A DNA stretch of 64,000 bases from Trichoplusia ni (lineage: Eukaryota; Arthropoda; Insecta; Lepidoptera; Noctuidae), in contig NC_039493.1 of NCBI RefSeq assembly GCF_003590095.1, positions 2,294,001 to 2,358,000 of the forward strand, given 5' to 3'. How positions within the stretch are numbered: position 1 is the first letter of the stretch; every line of letters starts with the position of its first letter. This document shows, piece by piece, positions 35,521 through 48,205 of this stretch. Position numbers and translations under genes: made by a program. Below the pieces are notes generated by a model, which was given only the letters and a program-made list of their open reading frames with translations, ran no database searches and was not told the origin of the DNA.

Positions 35521-38500
35521 TCAGTCGTTGGGCGCCAGCAGCTTGGCGAGCAGCTCGTCCAGCGGCAACACCTGCTCGTCGCCCAGCGCCGGCTGCTGCT
35601 CCGCCTTCGACTGCTCGCGCAGCTCTGGACATACCATGCGTCAAACATTTCATCATGAGATAACAACATTAATACACAATATGTATTTTTGAACTCCATT
35701 GAATTAAAATCATAGAAATATAAATTAGGCGGAAGAGACATGCATGACAAAATACACTCGCAATTAACATTGATCAGAAGTTCACGAACTCATATGCAAA
35801 CCGTTCTTCTTAATGAGTAGTTTATTAAGTTATAATGTGAGTGTATAGTTACCCTGCCAATGCTGCAGCAGCCTGTTGTAGTGGTTGGCGCGGTCGTGTC
35901 GCTTGAGCTGCGTGAACACATGCACCAGCCCGCGGTAGTCGTACTCCAGCCCCGAGTAGCGCTCGCCGAATAACTTTAGACCTGCACGGACATAAGTTGT
36001 AAGTTTGTTGTAAGTTATAAATAAGTTGAAGTACTCTGAGTGATAAACGTTGATTGATATCCAATAGTTAAATAAAACAGTTTTCAAGAAATTGCAACTA
36101 TAGAAGGGCAAATATAAACGGGCTTTCTGATTTAGTAGCCTTAAAGGCTCGAGGTCGTGGTTTCGATTCCCACCCAGGACAAATGCTTGTGTGATGAAAT
36201 CATTTGTTCTGTGTCTGATTGTAATTTATCTTTATTACAAATGTACTTAGAAATATTTAAGCATTGTATAATTTGAGACTAGATAGCGTTATGCGAAAGT
36301 TGTGAAATATTACATTATTCCGATTCATTTCCATAGGCAAACCGGTAAGTATGTACTTTAATCATTCACCAAGAAACTTATACCAACCAACAATGCTCAA
36401 GCGCTTGAGCCTTGGTCAAACAATTTCAAACTTTCATCCACAGTTTGAAAGCCCATTTCCGCCTGCCACTAGATACTTACTGATGGATATAGATCTGAGG
36501 TAGAGTTTCTCGGCGGCGCAGTGCATGTTCATGTGGTAGTTGTAGAGCGAGGCGAGGTGCCCGATGCTGAGCCCCACCTCGTAGTCCTCGGGCCCGAGGA
36601 GCTCCTCCTTAATCGCGATCGCCTTCAGGTGCATCGTCTCGGCGTCCTGATAATGGTTTAACAAAGTTATTTTAACATTTTAATTTGGGAATTTGAAGTT
36701 TGGGATGTTTTATCAAATAATTTGTTAATATTCTGTTGAGCGACTATGAGCACAGTAAGTGAATTTAATTATGAGTATGTTTTTTTATTTAATTTGTTTT
36801 TTTTTTAATAAGTCTAATGTTTCAAACATCATACGACTTTTTAGGATTATAAAAGACAGGGATTTATGATTTCTGGCGCTGAATAACAAAACAGGTAAGA
36901 AACCAAAACATATCTCAATAAAAAAGTGATGTCTGCAACTCTGCACCAACAAATTATTTTATTTTACCATTCATGGTATTTTTTTTAATCAGAATATCTC
37001 AGAGAAGTGACTGATAAAACATTTACTCGAAAGATAATCTTGTTTCATCAACTCTTATAAGTTAAAAAATCTTGTAAGAATGTATATGCACCTGGAACTT
37101 CTGCATGCTCTGGTAGAGGCGGCCGAGGTTCCCGTAGTGTTTGGCAGTCTGCACGTTCTTCTCGCCGAACGCCATCATGGACAGCGCAAGCGCGGCCTTG
37201 TGCAGGGCCTCCGACTCTTCCAGTAACGTCGGGGCTGAGAACATTGAACGAGAGAAAATTTACAATACTGAAGATAGAAATGTATGGGATCCATTTATTG
37301 AAGAAAAAATGTTTTGATTTCCAGTTTCGGAATGTAAAAAAAATAACCGGATTCCGGAATTACCTAACCTTAGTTAATACTGCTTCCGTGCAATTAATGC
37401 AATTCAAATGATTCGACATTATAAATATTATAAATATTAAAGCTTTTGTATTAAATAAGCTTTTTCGAAAAAAAAATATCCTCCAATACGAGCCTGACAA
37501 TTCGACTTCGATCTTTCTCTCAAAGCCATTTTTTAATGGCCAGGAATTTTATCAATATTAGTACACGTACCGCTCAGGTCTTGTCCGGCGGGCGTGTCGA
37601 GTGCGATCTCTTCAAGGATGAGCGCCTTCACGCGCTTCGCCGACGCCAGCAGCAAGTGGTCGGGAGGGACTAAGTTCTGAAAAAGTACGAAACGAAAATT
37701 AGCAAGGACGGTCACAAAATAAAATCGAAAACGTATTTCCTTTACAAATTAGGTATATTGCTATAAAAAATTTATAGAAAACTTATTGATTATCTTTGCT
37801 CTTTGTATTAATTTTCGCACTATCCAGGTTGTCATGCGTACCTCTATGATCCGTATGGCCCGCTCAGCGTGTTCCCTGGCCTTGTAGAACCTGCCGGAGG
37901 AGTACTCCAGCACGTAGAGCGCGTAGGCGAGGTCCTCCTGCGCGGTGGCCACGTGCAGGCTGCTGCGCCCGTACACGCGCCGGAGGGTGCACAGGGCCTC
38001 CTGCGTACCATGACGGACTTATTGGTATACATCGGATAATTGATGAAAGAGATGACTCCTGAGTTTGTTTCGACGTTTTTTCTCAGGGTTGACAGCTAGG
38101 AAATGTCGAACCAAGCAGGCTTAAAAAATGACATGTAAAAGTGATGAGGTCTATGCTAATTACAGAATAAATAAAAAACCCCTATTTGTTTCACAAGTAT
38201 GAGTTTAGTTAATTACTTTTTCGAAGTTCTAATCAAACTATATGAAGCGAATCGTTAATAATGTCACTACTCAATTTATAACATCTGCAGTTATTAGCGT
38301 GAGGCAGTTAATAGGTTAAATGTTAACTGACGTATTTGTAACGACCTGCTAATTCTAGCATGCAAATTATTTAGCAGCTACTAATGTTGTATGTATTATC
38401 ATGTGGCAGATGTGGCGTATGATGTATTTTGTATCTTGCTGTTTATAAGTAATGCGAGGATCCTGGTACTAAGGTAATTTTTTTCGTGGGAAATTGGGTC

Positions 38501-41500
38501 GTTAATAGATTAAGTTTTGCTTGACACGGTCGGTCTGTGTAAAGGTGATTATTGATGGTATAACGAGTCAGTTAGACTAAGGGGTATTGTATTGCCAGGG
38601 TTTCTAGGTTGAGGAGGTCGCAAGGCAGTAGCTCTTTGTAAAACACTAGTTTTAGTTTCTTCCGGTTAGACTGGAAGCCTCCCTCGCCTCCTGGGCTGAG
38701 AAACAGATATGTAATCCGCTGACCTCATAGACGGCGACGCTGTGCACGATGGAGTCGATGTTGAGCAGGTAGAAGCCGAGGTCGAGCAGCGCGGCGGCGT
38801 AGCGCGGGTGTCGCGCGCCCGCCTCGCGCCGCGCCAGCGCCACGGCCTGCCGCACCAGCACGCCCGCCGCGGAGAAGCGCCGCTTCACCACGCACGCCTT
38901 GCCGCACGCGCGGAGCACCTCGATGGTGATCCTGGGGAGGACGACCATGCGTTTGTATTATACGATACTTGTTGGCTATTTAAGTTTGCTTTGAGAACAG
39001 CATATTACTTAAACGACTTATTTTAAATTTATGTACTTTGCAATTGAGAAATGATGAGGATTTTAATTCTTCAAGCACCATCATGCGACTTAAAAAATAT
39101 TACACAACTTGGTGTGTATTTATTTGGACCAAGTAAGTTGCCCCGTACGACACCTTTCGAATATGATTCTAATAAATTTAGTTCAGTAAACTTGAATCAA
39201 TTTCAGATTCTTATTTACGTAGCAGGCACACAGTCTTTTTGTTTTATGTATTTCATATTTTATTGTACAATATTGAAATATGAGACATAAACATCAACTT
39301 GCATTACTAGCATACTTTGATAATCGTAAGTAGAAACTTGTAATTGGCAAAGTGATTGTGAATTTTCTCTAACATATTTTTGGATTAGTCTGTAAGCTTT
39401 CTTTAGAATAAGCAAAAAAACTCATCAATTTTAGTAACAAAATCACATAGAGCAACAATTAGTCCATACTTGGGCGGCGTGTGCGGTGTGAGCAGCTTGA
39501 GCGCGCGCATGGCCCAGGCGTAGGCGGCGGAGTAGTCGCAGCGCACGAAGAACAGCGCGGAGAACTCCTTGCACACGCGCGCGCACAGCCCGCGCCCGCC
39601 CCACGCCGCGGCCGCGCCGCACCCGCCGCAACCCGCACACGGCTCGCCCGAACTGCAAAGTTATATACAAACAAAGTTATATATTAACATAAATTTAAGT
39701 TACCTTTAGGGCAATGATGGTAAGAAAAAAACTAAAGTATAGACTATAGACTCATTTTAGGTGGCTAACCAACGAAATTTTAGGTTTTTATAAATCAAAG
39801 AATAAAAAAAAATCGTCTTAAAAATAATATATTTAAATTGAGAGAAGTTACAATGTCGCCTAAACATAAAGATAAAGATATTTTTATTTGTAAAACATGA
39901 GTATACATACATAGTGTGCATGCAGGGTGTTAGAAAGAAAAAAGTAGCAGTCATGTTTAGCCATTACAGAATACATATATAATGAAGATCTTAAAATGTA
40001 TGTAGTGTAGTGACTAACCTGTCATAAATAGTGTCATCGTCATCAGTCTGCACCGCCTTATCACAGGTCTCCCCGATCGCGAAGGGCCCGTCGGGCAGGT
40101 CCTCCGTGACGTCATCGGGCACGCCGAGCAGCTTCAGGGCTAAGGCGTATGTCTCCGCCGCCGCCGGGAAGCAGCAGTACGCTGACTGTGTATTTAATAA
40201 CCTGGAATATTAGAAAACGGAACCAAGAAAATATGACAAACTAAGCAAAACTTGTATTATGGGTACTGAACAGTAGATAGATATACTAATATATTAATTA
40301 TTACACACATATTAAGCATAAATTAGATGTAGACATGGAACAAATGATCAAACAAACATTTGTCCTAAGTGGGAATCGAACTCACGATCTCCGCTCAAAA
40401 TGTCATGAAATATTAAAGTGATGATCCCACAGAGTAAATCACTAAAACTAATAAAATTAATGAGACAGCATGAGTATACTGTACTGTAAGGTACCTACTT
40501 AAAAGCGTTAGTCGTTCATTCGTGGGACAATTTCCAACATTGAATACCGAAATGTTCCAATAAATTATCACAAAAGAATGGTAAACATATCGTTCCACAA
40601 TAATGCTAGCATGAAAAACAAATAACTTTAAATTATTACATAAAGCGTAGCGTTCGTCGTAAGAAGCCTGAAATCACCGCAATAAGTACCGTATTGTGTG
40701 GAATAATTCTTGAAAGGCATCGCTATAATTATGGACAAATTAGTTGAATCGTATTATGCACAGACCGCGTCTTTATATAATGTGCAACGTTATAACTTTC
40801 TTATGTATTATTGCAAGTAAATATATGTAGTTTAAAGAACATTCTATAAATCAACGAAGATATAATTTTGCGCGTGGCACCCTCTAAAAAGGGAATTCCA
40901 ATGTGTTTAATGTTAGTATTCCTGATCAAAATGGAGAAGATTTCAGTTGGTTTTAATATCTATGAATAACGCCAAATAAAATGGAGAAATAGAAAGTATT
41001 ACAAAATTTACCGCACTATTGCCTTTTACCAAATTTCACAAAACTGATGAGGATTAATATATGTCTTTATTTATTTATTGTTATATATCGATGTGTAGTG
41101 ATGTTGTTACCTATGACAACATTCTAATGTGAGCCTCTTGTAGTGCGTGGTCTGCGGCTGCGCCTGGCAGAGGTCGCGGCACCGCAGCAGCACGCGCTGC
41201 GCGTCCGCGTACCATCCCGCCTCGTTCAGGAAACCACCTGGAAACAATGAATTAGATTTTATTCCATTCAGACAGATAAACCTTCGCTACATTCTGTTGT
41301 CAGGACCAATGTCACGGACGTTACGCTTTTAATAAGGTTTTATTTGGAATTGAAATGCTTGCATATTCTTTCTTTTATGGTTTTGCTAATAAATTGCGGG
41401 GATTTTTTTTCTTGTCTGTGGTTTCTGGGTAACCAGTTTCAACACTAAGTGAAGGCCGTGGGACCGTCCGTAGTGTCAGCTTGTATCTTCACTAGGATGT

Positions 41501-43889
41501 GTACTATAAGGACGTAAATCATACCAAAATCTATGACAGTCGATAATACGTTACTATACAATTGATAACCATACCAAGAAGTCTGCATTACCGAGTTAAA
41601 TCGATTATGGAGGTCAGGTATCCAGATGTACTCAGTAAGACTGGCTTACCAAGTCTTAATCCAAGATGTATGAGTGAGTCCTGTGAGCGCGCGCCGCAGT
41701 CGCACTTGTTCAGGTAGCTGGTGGCCAGCTCCGTCGACAGCTTCGAGCCGTGCTCTATGACCGCCTGCAACGAACGGAACATTACATTATTCAATATTAT
41801 TCTATTGTACTCTGCTTTGCCACTAAAATGTCTGATGTATTGTCAGAGTAAATATTGCATAATTTTCACGTTCCATGTGATTCGAGATACGTTAATGCGA
41901 TCCACTGTTATTCAATTTACCATCATTAAATATCATCAACGCAAAATAATAATAAAACATGTATTTCGTAACGACAATCGCTTCCTCAACTGTGATCATC
42001 ATTAACCTTGCAATCTTACCATCTTATAACCATTTAATTTAATGTGATCATCCTAATTTATTACATAAATAGTCTAACCATGAATTAGATCTAAAAATAC
42101 GATCATCACAAGTCTGATACCCAACATAAATGACATAACAGTTGGATTGATTGCGCCGGCGCATGTTCTGTGCGAGCCAACAATCGGTTACCTAGGGCTG
42201 TCGAACGGCAGCTGGTATTTATAAATATCACGCTTTATTTTATAAATCATTATTAAATATAGGTGTTTGGGCTCTCAAATTATGAGACCTATCATGAATT
42301 ATATTATCAATATTTATTTCTGGCTAGACTGCGTTTAGTTTAAACTGTTTGTACTCATTGCGTGATATCTTCATCTGCGTTACAAAGCAGGACGAGATAT
42401 CCTTAATTATTTTATTAGTAGTCTATCTAATAAAACTTATATTATGGTAACTATCAAAACCTAACACGCCATACTGTTGGGCACAAACAAACTCCACCAG
42501 ACCTCACTTAGATCGATTTTGGGTAATTTATATTCAGGATCTTACTGACAGTACTTTTCACAAGCGATAGTGAAACTATTTATAAATCGAAGAAAAGTGT
42601 AACCTGTACTTTGAGTTTTTTTTTAAGAATGCTTTCCGCGTGCGCCACAAATCTGTGCGCGATTTACGTAAAAAATTGTTGACATAATAAATATATAAAA
42701 AAAAAACTGGCTAAATAACAGTCCCTGGCATAGGTTCTATAAAATGTTGTATGACTAGAAGCGCTAACCCTACCGGTGTCGAGCGTGCATCGCTACCCGC
42801 TGTGATGAGTATGACATTGGTGCGATGTAAACACACCTCTGTTTACTACGAAGTATGGATGCCTGCGTGAGAACGGTTTATACCTTTGTAGACTTTGTCT
42901 CTTCGTGTGTGGTAAGAAGCATTATCATCACTGGGCATTAGCAATTTTGCAGTACTGTCATGAACTTTTTGTGTTCATGAATGTGTAATTTCGTGAAATT
43001 AGAAGTGCTATCAAATTAGTGGTGAGAGGAAGCGCCGTAGTGGCACCACTAACGACATACAGTTACAGCTATAGTAATAAAATATATGAAATTTGCTTCT
43101 AAATTAGTGTGAAAATGGCGCTACTGCAGCGCTTCCTTCTGCCACTGATTTCGAAGCACCCTACAATGGGTACCCCTTAATTTTGTTTATTAATCAAGTT
43201 AATACTCCCTTAACATGTATTACTTAATGCTATAGATAAGAACATTCTCGAACTAAAATTGAAATTATGGTCTAACTCGAAGACTATCATCTCTGGCAAC
43301 ATCGCGTGTGTAAAACCGATTTGAATATTAGTGTAAACAAGAATTAATTCATTAATTCTCCTCTTAATGAATGCTAAAGCAGGTTATAAAGGCGGCGGAT
43401 ATTAAAATAGTATTATAAACACAGTTTTATTATATAATAAAGTTCGCAACCACAAGACGAAGAATGCTGTTAATAACGAAATTTATCTAGAAATTGACTG
43501 CATTTAAATTATATGTTACTAGCTTACTCCATGTACTTCGTTTACGAGCTTGAAGAAAATGGCAGAGAAAATTAGAATGTTTAAAATATAATCACGAAAA
43601 AACAAAAAAAAATACCAATTGCAACGTCACAACGACTGCGTTACCAGAGATGTACGAGGCATGTGTTTGCAAAGAACCAACAGAATCGCTTTATTTACCT
43701 CGCCTCGGTCAGGATTGCTCTGGTGGAAACGCAGCCTTAAGAGGTAAAGATATTATAGATCCTTGTTTAACAAACCTGGAAGCACTGCAGTAGCCTGAGC
43801 TGGGAGCCGGTGAACCGCATCAGCCGCTCGAAGATGTCCAGCTCCGACAGCTCCGCGCCCAGGATGCAGAGCCGCTTCTCCTGCAGCAT
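35521..43889 (-). CDS. APPBP2: Amyloid protein-binding protein 2 homologue (APPBP2/Pat1), 5' end missing
   Basis: Minus-strand join 43889-43776, 41764-41650, 41237-41111, 40201-40019, 39652-39470, 38931-38724, 38000-37842, 37676-37571, 37234-37092, 36646-36481, 35981-35853, 35624-35521: 1737 nt, 578 aa, GT/AG junctions, frame unbroken to TGA. It follows human APPBP2 from about residue 46: LGAELSELDIFERL, GGFLNEAGWYADA, ACGKACVVKRRF, LLDLGFYLLNIDS, HVATAQEDLAYALYVLEYSSG, PPDHLLLASAKRVKALILEEIALD, NVQTAKHYGNLGRLYQSM, YEVGLSIGHLASLYNY, YSGLEYDYRGL. The C-terminal half is a TPR array like kinesin light chain. The family protein binds the APP basolateral signal and microtubules and serves as a CUL2 substrate receptor; in Drosophila Pat1 aids kinesin-1 transport. 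Residues ~145-207 form an acidic then Gly/Cys-rich insert. The N-terminal exon (~45 codons) was not found; the first Met here is internal. Confidence 0.93.
36125..36290 (+). mobile_element. tRNA-derived SINE in a Pat1 intron
   Basis: A B-box-like segment (gtggtttcgattccca) is followed by tgcttgtgtgatgaaatcat, ttgttctgtgtctg and a tail with ataatttgagactagat. The body and tail match the copy at 46110-46370 and, inverted, parts of 40325-40425 and 13375-13545. Confidence 0.65.
40325..40425 (-). mobile_element. SINE fragment (minus orientation)
   Basis: Reads aacaaatgatcaaacaaaca, ttgtcctaagtgggaatcga, then actcacgatctc, the reverse complement of the head and B-box region of the SINE at 36125. 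It lies in a Pat1 intron. Confidence 0.55.
41765..43775 (-). other. Pat1 intron between the first two visible coding exons
   Basis: No exon is supported. It contains the fold-back element at about 43012-43151 and, near 43717-43740, a 'gctctggtggaaacgcagcc' motif that I know from lepidopteran repeats. Confidence 0.65.
43012..43151. repeat. Imperfect inverted repeat, fold-back element
   Basis: The left arm (attagtggtgagaggaagcg, ccgtagtgg) and the right arm (ggcgctactgcagcgcttcc, ttctgccactga) are imperfect inverted copies of roughly 37 bases about 55 bases apart. No coding capacity. It may be a degenerate MITE. Confidence 0.5.
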
Positions 43890-45624
43890 CTGTAAAAGGA
43901 GTAAAGCACCTTATGGGACGTGTAAATAGAACACAATATTGATTGACAAGGGCAATGCCATGTAGTAGTACAATCGTTACAAAGCGGCCACGTAGCTTTA
44001 GGAATAAATGATGAGATCGTCAAAGTGACAAAAAAGGCTGAATAAAACATCAGAAGCAACAAATAGCAAAAACCAGTAAAAAACGGTCACAATAATGTAT
44101 TATCAACAAAATCACGCACGACTGATCTGATTTAACGCCACGATGTAAGCTGGAGTTTTTGTTAAAGGCAATAACATTATCATACTTCATTGTGCCTACT
44201 TTGTAAATAGGTAATATGTAGTACAAAGTAGGTCCAATGTTGTAGGAATCCCGTTCTGGGCCGGCCTTATAACACGCAATAAAACCAATCTCGTGTGTCA
44301 ATGGACGCGGTTCTGAAGCCAAACATTGTAAAAAATGTATATTGTATTGTTGCTCATTGATAGGGCATAAAGTTTAAGCGATGGGCGGGTTTGATGCCAG
44401 GAGTTTCTATAAAACTATTCACAACACAAAAAAATAAGAAAATTGTGGAAAAACATAGGGATGAAAATCTACATTTTCTTTGTGTTGCTCACATAAAATT
44501 ATAGCTAAAGTAACTTTGTTAGATATCATTTATAGATTCCTGACAAACTTAGGCATAAAGCATTGAATATTATAATTCAACTGACATGAATTGGAATTTG
44601 TGGTTTTCCTAGTTGCCTTTTAGTAACGAGGTGATAAAGAAAAAGAATCAGTTCCATAATTATTAGATCGTATCTTGTACCACGGTACGCCTTCGACAGC
44701 CGGCGTGCAACAACCCGCACACATAGTAGCGGGCGTCCACACATTGTGGCCGACTTACTGTTTATTACAGACTAAGTTTCAACGGATATCGGCTCACCTG
44801 CGCAGTGACCACTATGTTGCTAATGCTTTGTTTTTACTTTATATCCATTATGCCCCGTTTTTACTAGTAAATAAAGGTGACCTTTCGTAATTATTTACGA
44901 GCATTCCTCTAGCGAGATGGTGTTTTCTGAATTCATGTTGTGCTCGTGACTATAACTTTTATAGGCTGTGTAAGTGTGAATTTATTTGTACGTGCATCCG
45001 TTATTAGCACTTATGATGCAGATATAATTATAACGTAGTCAAAATTTACGACTACTCATATTAAAAATGAATTCACATTTATTCCATTTTCAAATTACAT
45101 GGCAGTTTTTATGGTCGTAGCATTGCAGACTAGTAATGGTTATCCATCTTCACGGTAACCATAGACAGAAACCGATATTATCGTAACCGAACTTTTTTAT
45201 CAAAGAAAAACCACCGGCCGGTTATTCACCCTATACTTTGTATAATAATATACTTTTTAACAATCATAAAGCTGTATACTCACTTTGTAAGTTCGTTACA
45301 ATCTGTTATGGGACACTAAACTAAAATGTATGCTTGCAGATTATCCGGCGAATTCGTGTGATTTCCGCTTCGCATACATTGTGGGTAAACTCTAAGGGGT
45401 TCTGAGTTCTTGGTAAAGTCCTAAAAAACATAGTAGAAAGGTTAAAGTTATTATGTCGACGAAGCGGTGCCAGCCCCGCAGTGATTGTAACTGAGTCGCT
45501 TGAAAGTGAGCATTTTGTTGCGAGGAGTGAGGTTAATTTAATAGAATATGCTCCACATTATGAACAATTTAGGTCTGCTTATATTTTGAACATCTTTACT
45601 TCATTTGATTTTATTTCGGTCTTT

Positions 45625-45800
45625 GTAATTAGCTGGTACAAATCGAAAATAATCCCCCTACATAAAATCTAGTATGAAACCTGGTTATAAACTATCTGTG
45701 CACCAAGTATCGTCTAAATCCGTTCAGTGGTTTTGCGTGAAAGAGTAACAAACATCCCTACATACAAACATTCACGATTATAATATAAGTAGAATGTCTC
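45625..45800 (+). mobile_element. RTE-like LINE 3' tail
   Basis: Contains ggttataaactatctgtgca, ccgttcagtggttttgcgtg, aaagagtaacaaacatccct and a terminal attataatataagtaga, in the same order as the copy at 25681-25885. Confidence 0.7.
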
Positions 45801-46109
45801 AAATAGTAATTGTTTCTCAAAACCCCAAACGAAGACTGAAATAATAGCTCGTGTTTACGAGTGCATCGTCACGTACCGGTTCAATTCACTATGAAACACT
45901 TGAAGGCTGACTTATATCTAGATGTTCAGCGCGCCAACACAAAAGTGAGTCATTACCACTAAATATGTACATCAACTAATTGAAAACAATAAACTATATT
46001 CCATTGACTCCTGTATTGTGTACAATTTTGTGAGTTTGTATGTCACTGTTGTCATCCGTAATTGGGAACTGACTGCCTACCACCATTTGGCTGGCCTGTT
46101 GGTCGGTTG

Positions 46110-46370
46110 GATGGTGGATTAAATCTTTGTGTGATGAGTAAGATCATGTGCTGTGTCTGCGTATAATTTATCAGTTTTTTAATAAATGCGGACAACATCA
46201 CATACATTGTTCTGAACCCAAAGTAAGTTGCTAAAGCACTTGTGTTATGGAATTCAGATACAACGAAGGTACCACAAACACTCAGACCTGAGACAATTTA
46301 GAAATGTGAATTTTGTCCAGTGGTTGTCCAGAACTTAATAATAAAAGCTTTGCTTAATTTGAGACTAGAT
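46110..46370 (+). mobile_element. SINE body and tail
   Basis: Matches the body (ttgtgtgatgagtaagatca, tgctgtgtctg) and the tail (ttaatttgagactagatt) of the SINE at 36125-36290. The head is degraded. Confidence 0.5.
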
Positions 46371-47079
46371 TATTATTATTGTGAGGATACACGGTGTAGA
46401 GCACGTGTCTCTTATAGAACAACCACTACGGTAACCGTCTTACTTTAGGTCGCAGTAGTAGATGCTGGGTAGACATCTACCAATCCAAGTATATGAAACT
46501 TTCGTGCCAATAAGGTAAGCCCTGATTATTCTGCTTCTTGTTTTTTCATAGTGAATGTAATTAGTGTTCAAACTTCCTAGTTTTAAACGAGGTTTTTATT
46601 CGATATTAATTAATAAATATGAATGATTTAATGAATATAACTCAGTCCTTACAACACACTTCAAGGAACAAAGTTGTCAGAATTGACAGATATTGCTTAT
46701 AAATCTTATGAAGTCCAGAATTAACAAAAGAAGGAAAACAAATTACGGTTTTTTTGTTCATTTCGCCACAAATCCTTGGTAAATGCTACTATCTTATAAA
46801 TTTATGAATGATATTTCGAAACCCCCGCGACACAAGGATTAAGTTCCTTACTGATTGGAAAAGGTTTAAAAAACAGGCCATTAACTTAAACTTTATTACT
46901 GCTATTAATTATAATTGCGCACATAGACATAACAAAACACCATTCGCAACACCTCTATCTCGGATCTGTTGGAAGAGATTTCTTCAGAAATGATCAGAAC
47001 CCTTGTACATCATTTTGTAATATTTTTTTACTATTTCACGTGTAGGCTCATCAATAATTAAATAAATACATTGTTCACA

Positions 47080-47375
47080 ACATCTTCTTCTAATATATAA
47101 AATTCCCGTGTCACGATGTTAGTTACCGTACTCCTCCGAAACGGATTAACCGATTTTTACCAAATTTTATATGCGTATTCAGTAGGTCTGAGAATCGAAC
47201 AACCTCTATTTTTCATACCCCTAAGTGTTAAGGGTTGCTCACACTAAAAAAAATATTTTATTTTTTGGACGAAATTGTTTTTTTTTTATTTTTTTATAAT
47301 AAGGCATTAAAAACACATACAACTAGAAAAAAAAATCGGCAAAACAACGTTTGCTGGGTCAGCTAGTTATACTAT
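47080..47375 (+). repeat. Dispersed lepidopteran repeat, long copy
   Basis: Ordered motifs: ttcccgtgtcacgatgttag, actcctccgaaacgg, gtaggtctgagaatcgaaca, ttttcatacccctaagtgtt and the characteristic end ggcaaaacaacgtttgctgg + gtcagctagtt. No coding capacity. Confidence 0.75.
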
Positions 47376-47636
47376 AAAACGTATACACAAACAGTCCACA
47401 ATTCGTCATGAAATCATGATTACATCAATGGAACGTCGACTTTGACCCTAGGAAACTGGCACAAGCAAGTCTATCACGCATATATGTTTATACACAATGC
47501 ACTATTTATACCAAGCCCATTGATTCGAATAAGTTAGGTACCTATTGTCAGTAAATAGGCTAAAGGTACGACAGTAGGCGAGATTGTGTAACTAGGTGAA
47601 ATTTGGGGTCTAGTGTGTATGTTTGGTAATTAGGTA

Positions 47637-48205
47637 CTATAGTCCGATTTTTAATTCGAGGCAGTAAAATGACATTTCTAGTGTGGCAGGTTTTTAATTC
47701 CAAATAAATAGTGATGTGTTAGAATCGACTTATTACAATCAAAAGTTAGTCGAGCTTACATTTTTTTATTCAGAAATCAAATTAGCTCTGTATAAAAAAA
47801 AATATTTAAGACACTTAATCAAAAGACATGCACGGTGACTGTTTTTAAATGTAAAAAAAATAATAATTTTTATTTAAATTTATAAAATTAAAGCCAAATG
47901 CGGTGCTGGTATAAGATGAAGCACCTTACCATGCAAGAAAAGTCGAGCGCATCCAACTCCAAACTGGATGAATTCTGACATTATGCAGTGGTTTGATGAA
48001 AAACAAATTTAATATCAACTTACAATTATAAAAACTCAATTAATAGAAATAGTAAATTTTTGATACATAATAAAATAAACCATGACTAAATGTCATCGTC
48101 GTAGTAAGATTTCCAAACATCACTATTGTAGCGGGCCACCCTTTTTTGTATAAATGACAGTTGCAATTGTCATTTTACTGCCTCGAATTAAAAATCGGAC
48201 TATAG
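47637..48205. mobile_element. 569-bp non-autonomous DNA transposon with perfect 38-bp ends
   Basis: Bases 47637-47674 and 48168-48205 are exact inverted repeats (outer end ctatagtccgatttttaatt; inner part cgaggcagtaaaatgaca). The interior is AT-rich with no open frame of note. The ends could be read as tagtccga flanked by TA on both sides, as in TA-targeting superfamilies. Perfect 38-bp arms suggest recent activity. Confidence 0.88.

Noticed and set aside
36125..36180. Possible tRNA gene, judged from a good B-box-like motif
   Set aside because: It is followed by a repeat body shared with other copies and I cannot form a complete cloverleaf; it is a SINE head. The same applies to 24783 and 58770.
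43700..43740. Short minus-strand segment with a GTAAAT donor between the first two visible Pat1 exons
   Set aside because: The flanking exons join directly, matching the family sequence without an insertion, and the segment contains a motif of a dispersed lepidopteran repeat.
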